Positions 12,401 through 24,002 of a DNA stretch of 64,000 nucleotides are shown piece after piece. Origin of the DNA: Zygnema cylindricum (taxonomy: Eukaryota > Streptophyta > Zygnematophyceae > Zygnematales > Zygnemataceae); NCBI GenBank assembly GCA_037447655.1, contig JBBHKE010000549.1, positions 173,065 to 237,064 of the forward strand, given 5' to 3'. Positions within the stretch are counted from its first letter, which is position 1. Each line of letters opens with the position of its first letter. Both the position numbers and the translations under genes were made by a program. The notes beneath the pieces were generated by a model. It ran no database searches. It saw only the letters and a list, made by a program, of their open reading frames with translations, and was not told the origin of the DNA.

Positions 12401-15400
12401 GTTTGTGCAAGTTAGGTAACAATTCTTGTTATCGCTAACTGTTTGTGTAATTTAGGTAACGATTTTTGTTATCGCTAACTGTTTGTGTAAGTTAGATAAC
12501 AATTCATGTTAGCGCTAATATTCTGTGTAAGTTAGATAACAATTTATTTAAGGTCTAACAATTTGTGTAATTAAAATTACAAAGCCTGTTAGCGCTAACA
12601 GTTTGTGTAATTTAGATGACGATTCTTGTTAGCGCTAACTGTTTCTGTAATTTAGGTAACAATTCTTGTTATCGCTAATTGTTTGTGTAATTTAGGTAAG
12701 AATTCTTGATATCGCTAACAATTTGTGTAATTTAGATAACAATTCCTGTTATCGCTAATTGTTTGTGTAATTTAGGTAACAATTCTTGTTATCGCTAACT
12801 GTTTGTGTAATTTAGGTAAGGATTCTTGTTATCGCTAATAGTTTGCGTAAGTTAGATAACAATTCATGTTACCGCTAACAGTTTGTGCAATTTAGGTAAC
12901 AATTCCTGTTATCGCTAGTAGTTTTTGTAAGTTAGATAACATTTCATGTTAGCACTAACAATTTGTGTAACTTAGATTATAAAGCTTGTTAGCGCTAATA
13001 GTTTGTGTAATATAGATGAATATTCTTGTTAGCGCTAACTGTTTCTGTAATTTAGGTAAAAAAAATTGTTTCTTCTGTTTGTATAATTTAGGTAACACCT
13101 TTGCTATAAGCTAACAATTTGTTAAATTTGAAACAATCTCTTAGCCAACTGTTTCAGTAATTTAGGCACAATTCTTGTTATCGCTAACAGTTTGTGTAAG
13201 TTAGATAACAATTCTTGTTAGCGCTAACTGTTTGTGTAAGTTAGGTAACAATTCCTCTTATAGCTAAGAGTTTGTGTAAGTTAGGTAACCATTCTTGTTA
13301 GAGCTAAAAGTTTGTGTAAGTTAGATAACAATTCATGCTAGAGCTAACTATTTCTGTTATTTAGGTAACAATTCTTGTTATAGCTAACTGTTTGTGTAAA
13401 TTAGGTAACATTCATGTTATCGCTAACAGTTTGTGTAATGTAGAAAACAATTCTTGTTATCGTTAACTGTTTGTGTAATTTAGGTAACAATTATTGTTAT
13501 GCTAACAGTTTGTGCAATTTAGGTAACAATTCCGATTATCGCTATCTGTTTGTGTAATTTAGGAAACAATTCTTTTTATCGCTAATTGTTTCCTGTAATT
13601 TAGGTAACAATTCTTGTTATCGCTAACAATTTGTGTAATTTAGATAACAATAGCTGTAAACACTAACTGTTTGTTTCATTTAGGTTACAATTCATGATAT
13701 TGCTAAATGTTTGTGTAATTTAGGAAACAATTTTTGTTATCGCTAACAGTTTGTGTAATTTAGGTAACAATTCTTTTTATTGCTAATAGTTTTTGTAAGT
13801 TAGGTAACCATTCTTGTTGGCGCTAACAGTTTGTGTAAGTTAGGTAACAATTCCTGTTATGGCTTACTGTTTGTTAAATTTAGGTCACAATTTCTATTAT
13901 AGCTTATTGTTTGTGTAATTTAGTTAACAATTCCTGTTATCGCTAGGAATTTGTGTAAGTTAGATAACAATTCATGTTAGCGGTAACAATTTGTGTAATT
14001 TAGTTTTCAAAGCCTGTTAGCGCTAACAGTTTGTGTAATTTAAATGACAATTCTTGTTAGCGCTAACTGTTTCTGTAATTTAGGTAACACTTCTTGTTAT
14101 CGCTAACTGTTTGTGTAATTTAGGTAACAATTCTTGTAATCGCTTACAATTTGTGTAATTTAGATAACAATTCCTGTTATCGCTAAGTGTTGTGTTATTT
14201 AGGTTACAATTCTTGTTATCGCTAACTGTTTGTGTGATTTAGGTAACGATTTTTGCTATCGCTTACAGTTTGTGTAAGCTAGATAACAATTTAAATTAGC
14301 GCTAACAGTTTGTGTAATTTAGATAACAAAGCCTGTTAGCGCTAACAGTTTGTGTAAGTTAGCTAACAATTCTTGTTAGCACAAACTATTTGTGTAATTT
14401 AGGTAACAATTCTTGTTATCGCTAACTGTTTGTGTACTTTAGGTAACAATTCTTGTTATCGCTAACAATTTGTGTAATTTAGATAACAATTCATGTTATC
14501 GCTAACTGTTTGTGTAATTTAGGTAACAATTCTTGTTATCACTAACAATTTGTGTAAGTTAGGTAACAATTCTTGTTATCGTTTACGGTTTGTGTAATTT
14601 AGGTAACAATTCTTTTTATCGCTAATTGTTTCTATAATTTCAGTAACAATTTTTGTCATCGCTAATTGTTTATGTAAATTTGGTAACAATTATTGATATC
14701 GCTAACAGTTTGTGTAAGTTAGATAACAATTCATATTAGCGCTATCAGTTTGTGTAATTTAGATTACAATTACTGTTATAGCTAATAGTTTGTGTAATTT
14801 AGATAACAATTATTGTTAGCGCTAACAGTTTGTGTTAAATTAGGTAACAATTATTGATATCGCTAACAGTTTGTGTAAGTTAGATATCAATTAATGTTAA
14901 CGCTATCAGTTTGTGTAATTTAGATAACAATAGCTGTAATCAGTAACTGTTTGATTAATTTAGGTTACAATTCATGTTATCGCTAAATGTTTGTGTAATT
15001 TATGTAACAATTCATGTTATCACTAACAGTTTGTGAAATTTATTTAACAAGTTAGGTAACAATTCTTTTTATCGCTAACTGCTTGTGTAATTTAGATAAC
15101 AATTCATGTTAGCGCTAACAATTTGTGTAATTTAGATTACAAAGCCTGTTAGCGCTAATAGTTTGTGTAAGTTAGGTAACAATTCTTTTTATCCTTAACT
15201 CTTTGTGTAATTTAGGTAACAATTCTTGTTATCGCAAACTGTTTGTGTAATTTAGGTAACAATTCTTGTTATCGCTAACAATTTGTGTAATTTAGATAAC
15301 AATTCCTGTTATCGCTAAGTGTTTCTGTAATTTAGGTAACAAATCTTGTTATCGCTAACTGTTTGTGTAATTTAGGAAACGATTCTTGTTATCGCTAACA

Positions 15401-15560
15401 GTTTGTGTAAGTTAGATAACAATTCATGTTAGCGCTAAAAGTTTGTGTAATTTAGATTACAAAGCTTGTTATCGCTAGCAGTTTGTGTAAGTTAGATAAC
15501 AATTCATGTTAGCACAAACAATTTTTGTAATTTAGATTACAAAGCTTGTTAGCGCTAACA
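9421..15560. repeat. Satellite sub-domain marked by the TTACAAAGCCTGTTAG variant
   Basis: A diagnostic monomer variant, attacaaagcctgttag with small changes, begins near 9421, 9621, 9979, 10219, 11056, 11336, 12576, 12976, 14004, 14323, 15136, 15456 and 15536. I did not notice it elsewhere in block 1. Spacings are close to whole numbers of monomers (5, 9, 6, 21, 7, 31, 10, about 26, 8, about 20, 8, 2). The variant is usually followed by a 'gatgacaattcttgttagcg' or 'gtaacaattc' monomer, so blocks rather than single monomers were copied. Confidence 0.65.
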
Positions 15561-17616
15561 GTTTGTGTAATTTAGATGACAATTCTTGTTAGCGCTAACT
15601 GTTTTTGTAATTTAGGTAACAATTCTTGTTATCGCTAACTGTTTGTGTAATTTAGGTAACAATTCTGGTTATCGCTAACAATTTGTGTAATTTAGATAAG
15701 AATTTCTGTTATCGCTAACTGTTTGTGTAATTTAAGTATCAATTCTTGTTATCCCTAACAATTTGTGTAAGTTAGGTAACAATTCTTGTTATCGCTAATT
15801 GTTTTTGTAATTTCGGTAACAGTTCTTGTTATTGTTATTTGTTTATGTAAATTAGGTAACAATTATTGATATCGCTAACAGTTTGTGTAAGTTAGATAAT
15901 AATTAATGTTAGCGCTATTAGTTTGTGTAATTTAGATTACAATTCCTATTATAGCTAATAGTTTGTGTAATTTAGATAACAATTCTGGTTATTGCTAACT
16001 GTTTGTGTAATTTAGGTAACAATTCTTGTTATCGCTAAGAGTTTGTGTAATTTAGATAACAATTATTGTTAGCGCAAACAGTTTATGTAAGTTAGGTAAC
16101 CATTCTTGCAAGCACTAACAGATTGAGTAATTTAGGTAAAAATTCTTATTATCCCTAACAGTTTGGGTAAGTTAGATAACAATTCATGTTAGCGCTAACA
16201 GTTTGTGTAATTTATATCACAAATCCTGTGATTGCTTACTGTTTGTGTAATTTAGATAAAACAATTCCTGTTAACGCTAACTGTTTGTTTAATTTAGGTA
16301 ATAAGTATTGTTTTCGCTATTTGTTTGTGTAATTTAGGTAAAAAAAATTGTTATCACTAAAGGTATGTGTAATTTAGATAAGAATTCTTGTTATCGCTAA
16401 CTGTTTGCGTAATTAAGGTAACAATTCTTGTTATCCCTAATTGATTGTTTTTTAGGTAACAATTCTTGTTATCACTAATTGTTTGTTTAATTTAGGTAAC
16501 AATTCTTGTTATTACTAACAGTTTGTGTAAGTTAGATAACAATTTTTGTTATCGCTAATTGTTTGTGTAATTAAGGAAACAAATCTTGTTATTGCTAACA
16601 ATTTGTGTAATTTAGGTAAGAATTCCTGTTATCGTTAACTGTTTGTGTAATTTAGGTAACCATCTTTATTATCGCTAACAGTTTGTGTAAATTAGAAAAC
16701 AATTCATGTTAGCGCTAACAGTTTGTGTAATTTAGATAACAATTGTTGTTATCGCTAACTGTTAATGTAACTTAGGTAACAGTTCTTGTTACCGCTAACT
16801 GTTTGTGTATTTTAGTTACTAATTCTTGTTATCGCTAACTTTTTGTGTAATTTAGGTAACAATTCTTTTTATTGCTAACAGTTTGTGTAATTTAGATAAC
16901 AATTCCTCTTATCGTTAACTGTTTGTGTAATTTAGGTATAAAATTTTGTTATCGCTAATTGTTTATGTAATTTAGGTAACAATTCTTGTTATCGCTAACA
17001 GTTTGTGTAATTTAGGTAACAATTCCGGTTATCGCAAACTGTTTCTGTAATTTAGGTAACAATTTTTTTTATCGCTAATTGTTTGTGTAATTTAGGTTAC
17101 TATTCTTGTTATTGCTAATAGTTTGTCTAATTTAGGTAACAATTCTAGTTATCGATAACAATTTGTGTAATTTAGATAACAATTGCTGTTATCACTAACT
17201 GTTTGTTTAATTTAGGTAACAATTCATGTTACCGCTAACTGTTTGTGTAAGTTAGATAACAATCCTTATTAGCGCTAACTGTTTCTGTAATTTAGGTAAC
17301 AATTTTTGTTAGCGCAAACAATTTGTGTAATTTAGGTAACAATTCTTGTTATCGTTATCTGTTTCTGTAATTTAGGTAACAATTCTTGTTATCGCTAAAT
17401 GTTTGTGAAATTTAGGTAACAATTTTTGTTATCGCTAATAGTTTGTGTAAGTTAGGTAACAATTTATGGTATCGCTAACTGTTTGTGTAAGTTAGGTAAC
17501 CATTCTTATTAGCTCTAATAATTTGTGTAAGTTAGATAACAATTCTAGTTAGCTCTAACTGTTTCTGTAATTTAGCTAACAATTATTGTTATTGCTAACT
17601 GTTTGTGTAATTTAGG

Positions 17617-18290
17617 TAACAATTCATGTTGTCACTAACAGTTTGTGTAAGTTAGATAACAAATCCTGTCTGCGCTAACAGGTTGTGTAAGTTTGGTCAC
17701 AACTGCACTTATCGCTAATAGTTTGTGTAAGTTAGGTATCCATTCTTGTTAGCGCTAACAGTTTGTGTAAGTGAGATAACAATTCCTATAAGCGCTAACT
17801 GTTTCTGTAATTTAGATAACAATTCTTGTTATCCCTAACTATTTGTGTAATTTAGGTAACCATTCTTGTTAGCTCTAACAGTTTGTGCAAGTTAGGTAAC
17901 AATTCCTGTTAGAGCAAACAGTTTGTGTAATTTAGATAACAATTCCTATTATCGCTAATTGTTTGTGTAAGTTAGGTAACAATTCCTTTAAGGGCTAATA
18001 GCTTGTGTAATTTAGGTAACGATTATTGTTATCGCTAACAGTATGTGTTATTTAGGTAACAATTCATGTTGTCACTAACAGTTTGTGTAAGTTAGATAAC
18101 AAATCTTGTCTGCGCTAACAGGTTGTGTAAGTTAGGTCACAACTGCTCTTATCGCTAATAGTTTGTGAAAGTTAGGTATCCATTCTTGTTAGCGCTAACA
18201 GTTTGGGTAAGTGAGATAACAATTCCTATAAGCGTTTACTGTTTCTGTAATTTAGATAACAATTCTTGTTATCGATAACTGATTATGTAA
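17617..18290. repeat. 440-bp higher-order repeat (two adjacent copies, a third at 19899-20110)
   Basis: A string of variant monomers with landmarks aattcatgttgtcactaaca, ctgtctgcgctaacaggttg, gttaggtatccattcttg and gtgagataacaattcctata occurs at 17617-17860 and again at 18058-18290. The landmark tgcgctaacagg is at 17671 and 18111, a shift of exactly 440 bases (11 monomers). A third copy has the same landmark at 19948, 1837 bases further on. The same order of unusual monomers in all three copies shows block duplication. Confidence 0.7.
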
Positions 18291-20739
18291 TTTAGGTTAT
18301 CATTTTTGTTAGCTCTAACAGTTTGTGTAAGTTAGATAATGATTCCAGTTAGCGCTAACTGTTTGTGTAATTTAGGTAACAATTCGTGTTATCGCTAACT
18401 GTTTGTGTAATTTAGGTTACAATTCTAGTTATCGGTAACAATTTGTGTAATTTAGATTACAATTCCTGTTATGGCTTAATGTTTGTGTAATTTAGATAAC
18501 AATTATTGTTATCGCAAACAGATTATGTAATTTAGGTAACCATTTTTGTTAGCGCTAACAGTTTGTGTAATTTTGGTAACCATTCTTCTTAGATCTAACT
18601 GTTTGTGTAATTTAGGTAACAATTCTTGTTATCGTTAACTGTTTGTGTAATTTAGGTAACAGTTCTTATGATCGCTAACAATTTCTGTAAGTTAGGTAAA
18701 AATTCATGTTATCGCTAACTATTTGTGTAATAAGGTCACAATTATTGTGATCGCTAACAGTTTGTGTAAGTTAGATAACAATTCATGGTAGCGCTAACAG
18801 TTTTTGTATTTTATATTCCAATTTTGTTATCGGAAACATTTTGTGTAATTTAGGTGACAATTCCTCTTATCACTTACAGTTTGTGTAAGTTAGGTAACCA
18901 TTTTTGTAAGCTCTAACAGTTTGTGTAAGTTAGGTAACCATTTTTGTAAGCTCTAACAGTTTGTGTAAGTTAGATAACAATTACTATTAGCGTTAACTAT
19001 TTGTGTAATTTAGATAACAATTTTTGTTATCGCTAACTGTTTGTGGTATTTAGGTAAGAATTTTTGTTATCGCTAACAGTTTTTGTAAGTTAGGTAACAA
19101 ATCATGTTAGCGCTAACAATTTGTGTAATTTAGATTACAATTCTTGTTATCGCTAACAGTTTGTGTAAGTTAGGTAACCATTCTTGTTAGCGCTAATAGT
19201 TTGTGTAAGTAAAATAACAATTCTTGCTATCGCTAACTGTTTTTGTAATTTAGGTAACAATTCTTGTTATCGCTAATTGTTTGTGAAATTTAGGTATCAA
19301 TTCTTGTTATTGCTAATAGTTTTTGTAAGTTAGGTAACAATTCTTGTTATCGCTAACTGCTTGTTTTATTTAGGTAACAATTCTTAGTATCTCTAATTGT
19401 TTTTGTAAGTTAGGAAAAGTTCTTGGTAGCCCTAACAGTTTGTGTAAGTTAGGTAACAATTCCTCTTATCGCTAATAGTTTGTGTAAGTTAGTTAACTAT
19501 TCTTGTTAGCACTAACAGCTTGTGTCAGTTAGATAACGATCCTTGTTAGCGCTTACTGTTTCTGTAATTTAGGTAACAATTCTTCTTAGCGCAAACAGTT
19601 TGTGTAATTTAGGTAATACTTCTTGTTATTGTTATGTGTTTGTGTAATTTAGGTAACAATTCTTGTTATCGCTAAATGTTTGTGTAATTTAGATAACAAT
19701 TTTTGTTATCGCTAACAGTTTGTGTAAGTTAGGTTACAATTCATGTTATCGCTAACTGTTTCTGTAAGTTAGGTAACCATTCTTGTTAGCTCTAACAGTT
19801 TGTGTAAGCTAGATAACAATTCTAGTTAGTGCTAACTGTTTCTGTAATTTAGGTAACAATTATTGTTATCGCTAACTGTTTGCGTAATTTAGGTAACAAT
19901 TCATTTTATCGCTAACAGTTTGAGTAAGTTAGATAAAAAATCCTGTCTGCGCTAACAGGTTGTATAAGTTAGGTCACAATTGCTCTTATCGCTAATAGTT
20001 TGTGTAAGTTAGGTATCCATTCTTGTTAGCGATAACAATTTGTGTAAGTGAGATAACAATTCCTATAAGCGCTAATTGTTTCTATAATCTAGATAACAAT
20101 TCTTGTTATCCCTAACTGTTTGTGTAATTTAGGTAACAATTCTTATTATTGCTAACAGTTTGTATAAGTTAGGTAACAATTCCTCTTATCGCTAAGAGTT
20201 TGTGTAAGTTAGGTAACCATTCTTGTTAGCTCTAACAGTTTTTGTAAGTTAGGTAACAATTCCTGTTAGAGCAAACAGTTTGTGTAATTTAGATACAATT
20301 CCTATTATCGCTAATTGTTTGTGTAAGTTAGGTAACAATTCAAATTATCGCTAAAAGTTTGTGTAAGTTAGATAACAATTCCTATTAACGCTAACTGTTT
20401 GTGTAATTTAGGTAACAATTATTGTTATCGCTAATTGTTTGTGTAATTTAGGTAACAATTATTGTTTTCGCTATTAATTTGTGAAATTTAGGTAACAATT
20501 CTTGTTATCGCAAACTCTTTGTGTAGTTTTGGTAACAATTCTTGTTATCGCTAACAGTTTTTGAGTAATTTAGGTAACAATTCTAGTTATCGGTAACAGT
20601 TTGTGTAAGTTAGGTAACCATTTTTGTTAGCTCTAATAGTTTGTGTAAGTTAGATAACAATTCATGTTAGCGCTAACTGTTTGTGTAATTTAGGAAACAA
20701 TTCTTGTTATCGCTAATTGTTTGTGTAATTAGGTAACAA

Positions 20740-22660
20740 CTATTGTGATCGCTAACAGTTTGTGTAAGTTAGATAACAATTCATGTTAGCGCTAACAGTT
20801 TTTGTATTTTATATTACAATTTTGTTCTCACTAACATTTTGTGTAATTTAGGTGACAATTCCTCTTATCACTTACAGTTTGTGTAAGTTAGGTAACCATT
20901 TTTGTTAGCGCTAACAGTTTGTGTAATTTTGGGAACGATTCTTGTTAGCTCTAACTGTTTGTGTAATTTAGGTAACAATTCTTGTTATCGTTAAATGTTT
21001 GTGTAATTTAGGTAACGGTTCTTATTATCGCTAACAATTTGAGTAATTTAGATAACAATTTTTGTTATCGCTAACTGTTTGTGTAATTTAGGTAAGAATT
21101 TTTGTTATCGCTAATAGTTTTTGTAAGTTAGGTAACAATTCATGTTAGCGCTAACAGTTTTTGTATTTTATATTCCAATTTTGTTATCGCTAACATTTTG
21201 TGTAATTTAGGTGACAATTCCTCTTATAACTTACAGTTTGTGTAAGTTAGGTAACCATTTTTGTAAGCTCTAACATTTTGTGTAAGTTAGATAACAATTA
21301 CTGTTAACGCTAACTGTTTGTGTAATTTAGGTAACAATTCTTGTTATCGTTAACTGTTTGTGTAATTTAGGTAACGGTTCTTATTATCGCTAACAATTTG
21401 AGTAATTTAGATAACAATTTTTGTTATCACTAACTGTTTGTGTAATTTGGGTAATAATTTTTGTTATCGCTAACAGTTTGTGTAAGTAAAATAACAATTC
21501 CTGTTAGCGCTAACTATTTTTGTAATTTAGGTAACAATTCTTGTTATCGCTAACTGTTTTTGTAGTTTAGGTTACAATTCTTGTTATCGCTAATTGTTTG
21601 TGTAATTTAGGTATCAATTCTTGTTATTGCTAATAGTTTTTGTAAGTTAGGTAACAATTCTTGTTATCGCTAACTGCTTGTTTCATTTAGATAACAATTC
21701 CTATTATCGCTAATTGTTTGTGTAAGTTAGGTAACAATTCCAATTATCACTTACAGTCTGTGTAAGTTAGATAACAATTCCTATTAGCGCTAACAATTTG
21801 TGTAATTTAGGTAACAATTCTTGTTATCGCTAACTGATTATGTAATTTAGAAAACAATTATTGTTATCGCTATAGTTTGTGTAATTTAGGTAACAATTCG
21901 TGTTATCGCTAACTGTTTGTGTAATTTAGGTAACAATTCTAGCTATCGCTAACAGTTTGTGTAAGTTAGGTAACCATTTTTGTTAGCTCTAACAGTTTGT
22001 GTAAGTTAGATAACAATTCCAGTTAGCGCTAACTGTTTGTGTAATTTAGGTAACATTTCTTGTTATCGCTAACTGTTTGTGTAATAAGGTAACAATTATT
22101 GTGATCGCTAACAGTTTGTGTAAGTTAAATAACAATTCATGTTAGTGCTAACAATTTTTGTATTTATATTACAATTTTGTTATCGGTAACATTTTGTGTA
22201 ATTTAGGTGACAATTCCTCTTATCACTTACAGTTTGTGTAAGTTAGGTAACCATTTTTGTTAGCGCTAACAGTTTGTGTAATTTTGGGAACGATTCTTGT
22301 TAGCTCTAACTGTTTGTGTAATTTAGGTAACAATTCTTGTTATCGTTAACTGTTTGTGTAATTTAGGTAACGGTTCTTATTATCGCTAACAATTTGAGTA
22401 ATTTAGATAACAATTTTTGTTATCGCTATCTGTTTGTGTAATTTAGGTAAGAATTTTTGTTATCGCTAACAGTTTTTGTAAGTTAGGTAACAATTCATGT
22501 TAGCGCTAACAGTTTGTGTAATTTAGATTACAATTCTGTGATTTCTAACATTTTGTGTAATTTAGGTAACAATTCCTCTTATCACTTACAGTTTGTGTAA
22601 GTTAGGTAACCATTTTTGTAAGCTCTAACAGTTTGTGTAAGTTAGATAACAAGTGATGTT
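20740..22660. repeat. 1.36-kb segmental duplication within the satellite
   Basis: A run of unusual monomers (tttttgtattttatatt, ttaggtgacaattcctctta, attttgggaacgattcttg, taggtaacggttcttattat, caatttgagtaatttag) occurs near 20790-21100 and again near 22150-22460. The landmark attttgggaacg is at 20926 and 22281, a shift of 1355 bases (about 34 monomers). Parts of the same string also appear near 18540-18960 and 21158-21440, so copying occurred repeatedly. The right end of block 1 seems to be its most recently homogenised part. Confidence 0.65.
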
Positions 22661-23196
22661 AGCGCTAACTGTTTGTGTAATTTAGGTAACAATTCTTGTT
22701 ATCGTTAACTGTTTGTGTAATTTAGGTAACAGTTCTTATTATCGCTAACACTTTGTGTAATTTAGATAACAATTTCTGTTATCGCTAACTGTTTGTATAA
22801 TTTAGGTAAAATTTTTGTTATCGCTAACAGTTTTTGTAAGTTAGGTAAAAATTCATGTTAGCGCTAACAAATTGTGTAATTTAGATTACAATTCCTGTTA
22901 TTGCTAACATTTTGTGTAATTTTGGTAACAATTCCTCTTATCGCTAATTGTTTGTGTAAGTTAGGTAACCATTCTTGTTACCGCTAACAATTTGTGTAAG
23001 TAAAATAACAATTCCTGTTAGCGCTAACTATTTTTGTAATTTAGGTAACGATTCTTGTTATCGCTAACTGTTTTTGTAATTCAGGTAACAATTTCTGTAA
23101 TCGCTAACAATTTGTGTAATTTAGGTAAGAATTTTTGTTATCGCTAACAGTTTGTGTAATTTAGGTAACAATTCCTGTTATCGCTAATGTTTGTGT

Positions 23197-23979
23197 TGTT
23201 GTTCTATGACAGCTGGTGGAGCTCCAGCTGTTGTTGAAGTAGTAGCCATCACAGAACCAAAGATAGGAAGCACTCAAGACACTAACTTTGATCCACTGTA
23301 TAAAATAGTCAATTTAGCCAAATGGCCCCAAACTGTATGAGATTACAGTTTACCGCGTGTGCTGACAACTCACAAAGTTTCAAGCAAAACGCACTATTAA
23401 ACCAAGAGATATAAACCACAGAATATCTCTTAAATTGCACATATGTGCTCCTTGAAACCTCATCAAAAAGGAATACATAAAAATACTAAGTCGTACAATT
23501 TATACTAATAAATTCTACTACTACCTTCCTAGCCAATCACAATGCTCGAAAGAGTCCTACGGTACTTTCTAACCGTACTCTAAAGTAATTTGACTATGTA
23601 CCTGATGTATGTTAATTTAGTCAACGGTAAGTCTACTTGTTCCATACAAAAGGACAACCCTTAATTGTCTACGTCTAACTTTCACTAACTGTACATACTA
23701 ATGAACAATGAACGTGAAGACAAAATCCCGTCTCCATAAGGTTATCGCCGACATTCAGACTTTTATAAGCGACGAGATCCACCTCGTCGCTGTAATCCAC
23801 TTTCAGATTCTGGTAAGTATTTGTCGGTCTGATTTTGTCCATCGGACGGTATGTCATAATTTAGTAGTGTGCACTATTTCGGGATCTTTCTTTTCTTATG
23901 AACCGTCCGATGTGATCTCTAAGTTTAGTATTTTCCTCTCACATAATATAGAGAGGACTAAAGCTTTTATAAACCAACA
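23197..23979 (-). repeat. Copia-1 3' LTR
   Basis: 783 bp, ends TGTTG...CAACA, next to the polypurine tract at 23980. It contains the hairpin AGCGACGAG/CTCGTCGCT at 23768-23791. The outer end cuts into the satellite at 23196. It is about 98 percent identical to the LTR at 28243-29025. Its left (minus-strand 3') end carries the first codons of gag, duplicated from the 5' LTR. Confidence 0.95.
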
Positions 23980-24000
23980 CTCCCCTAAAGCTTTAGACTC
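23980..24000 (-). promoter_or_regulatory. Copia-1 polypurine tract block
   Basis: Minus strand reads gagt, then CTAAAGCTTTAGGGGAG, then the LTR start TGTTGG. The purine run AGGGGAG is the expected primer for plus-strand synthesis. Upstream of it lies the 12-bp palindrome CTAAAGCTTTAG. The same block borders the LTRs at 36360-36380, 39573-39593 and 50537-50557, so it is conserved between families. Confidence 0.85.
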
Positions 24001-24002
24001 TT

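Larger units (their letters stand above)
1880..23196. repeat. 40-bp satellite array, block 1 (about 530 monomers)
   Basis: Tandem head-to-tail monomers of 40 bases with occasional 1-2 base indels. Typical parts are TAACAATTCTTGTTA, TCGCTAACTGTTTGTG and TAATTTAGG. In this block the core is mostly TTATCGCTAAC, with TTAGCGCTAAC as a frequent minority. All monomers run in one orientation. Divergence between neighbours is roughly 10-20 percent by eye, but particular variants recur at multiples of 40, showing higher-order duplication (see sub-entries). There are no spacers, so this is not a CRISPR array, and no open frame persists. The array is cut at 23196 by the LTR of a copia element. Confidence 0.97.

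Noticed and set aside
1880-23196. CRISPR-like regular repeats
   Set aside because: The 40-base repeats are directly adjacent with no unique spacers, diverged, and lie in eukaryotic retrotransposon-rich DNA. It is a satellite.
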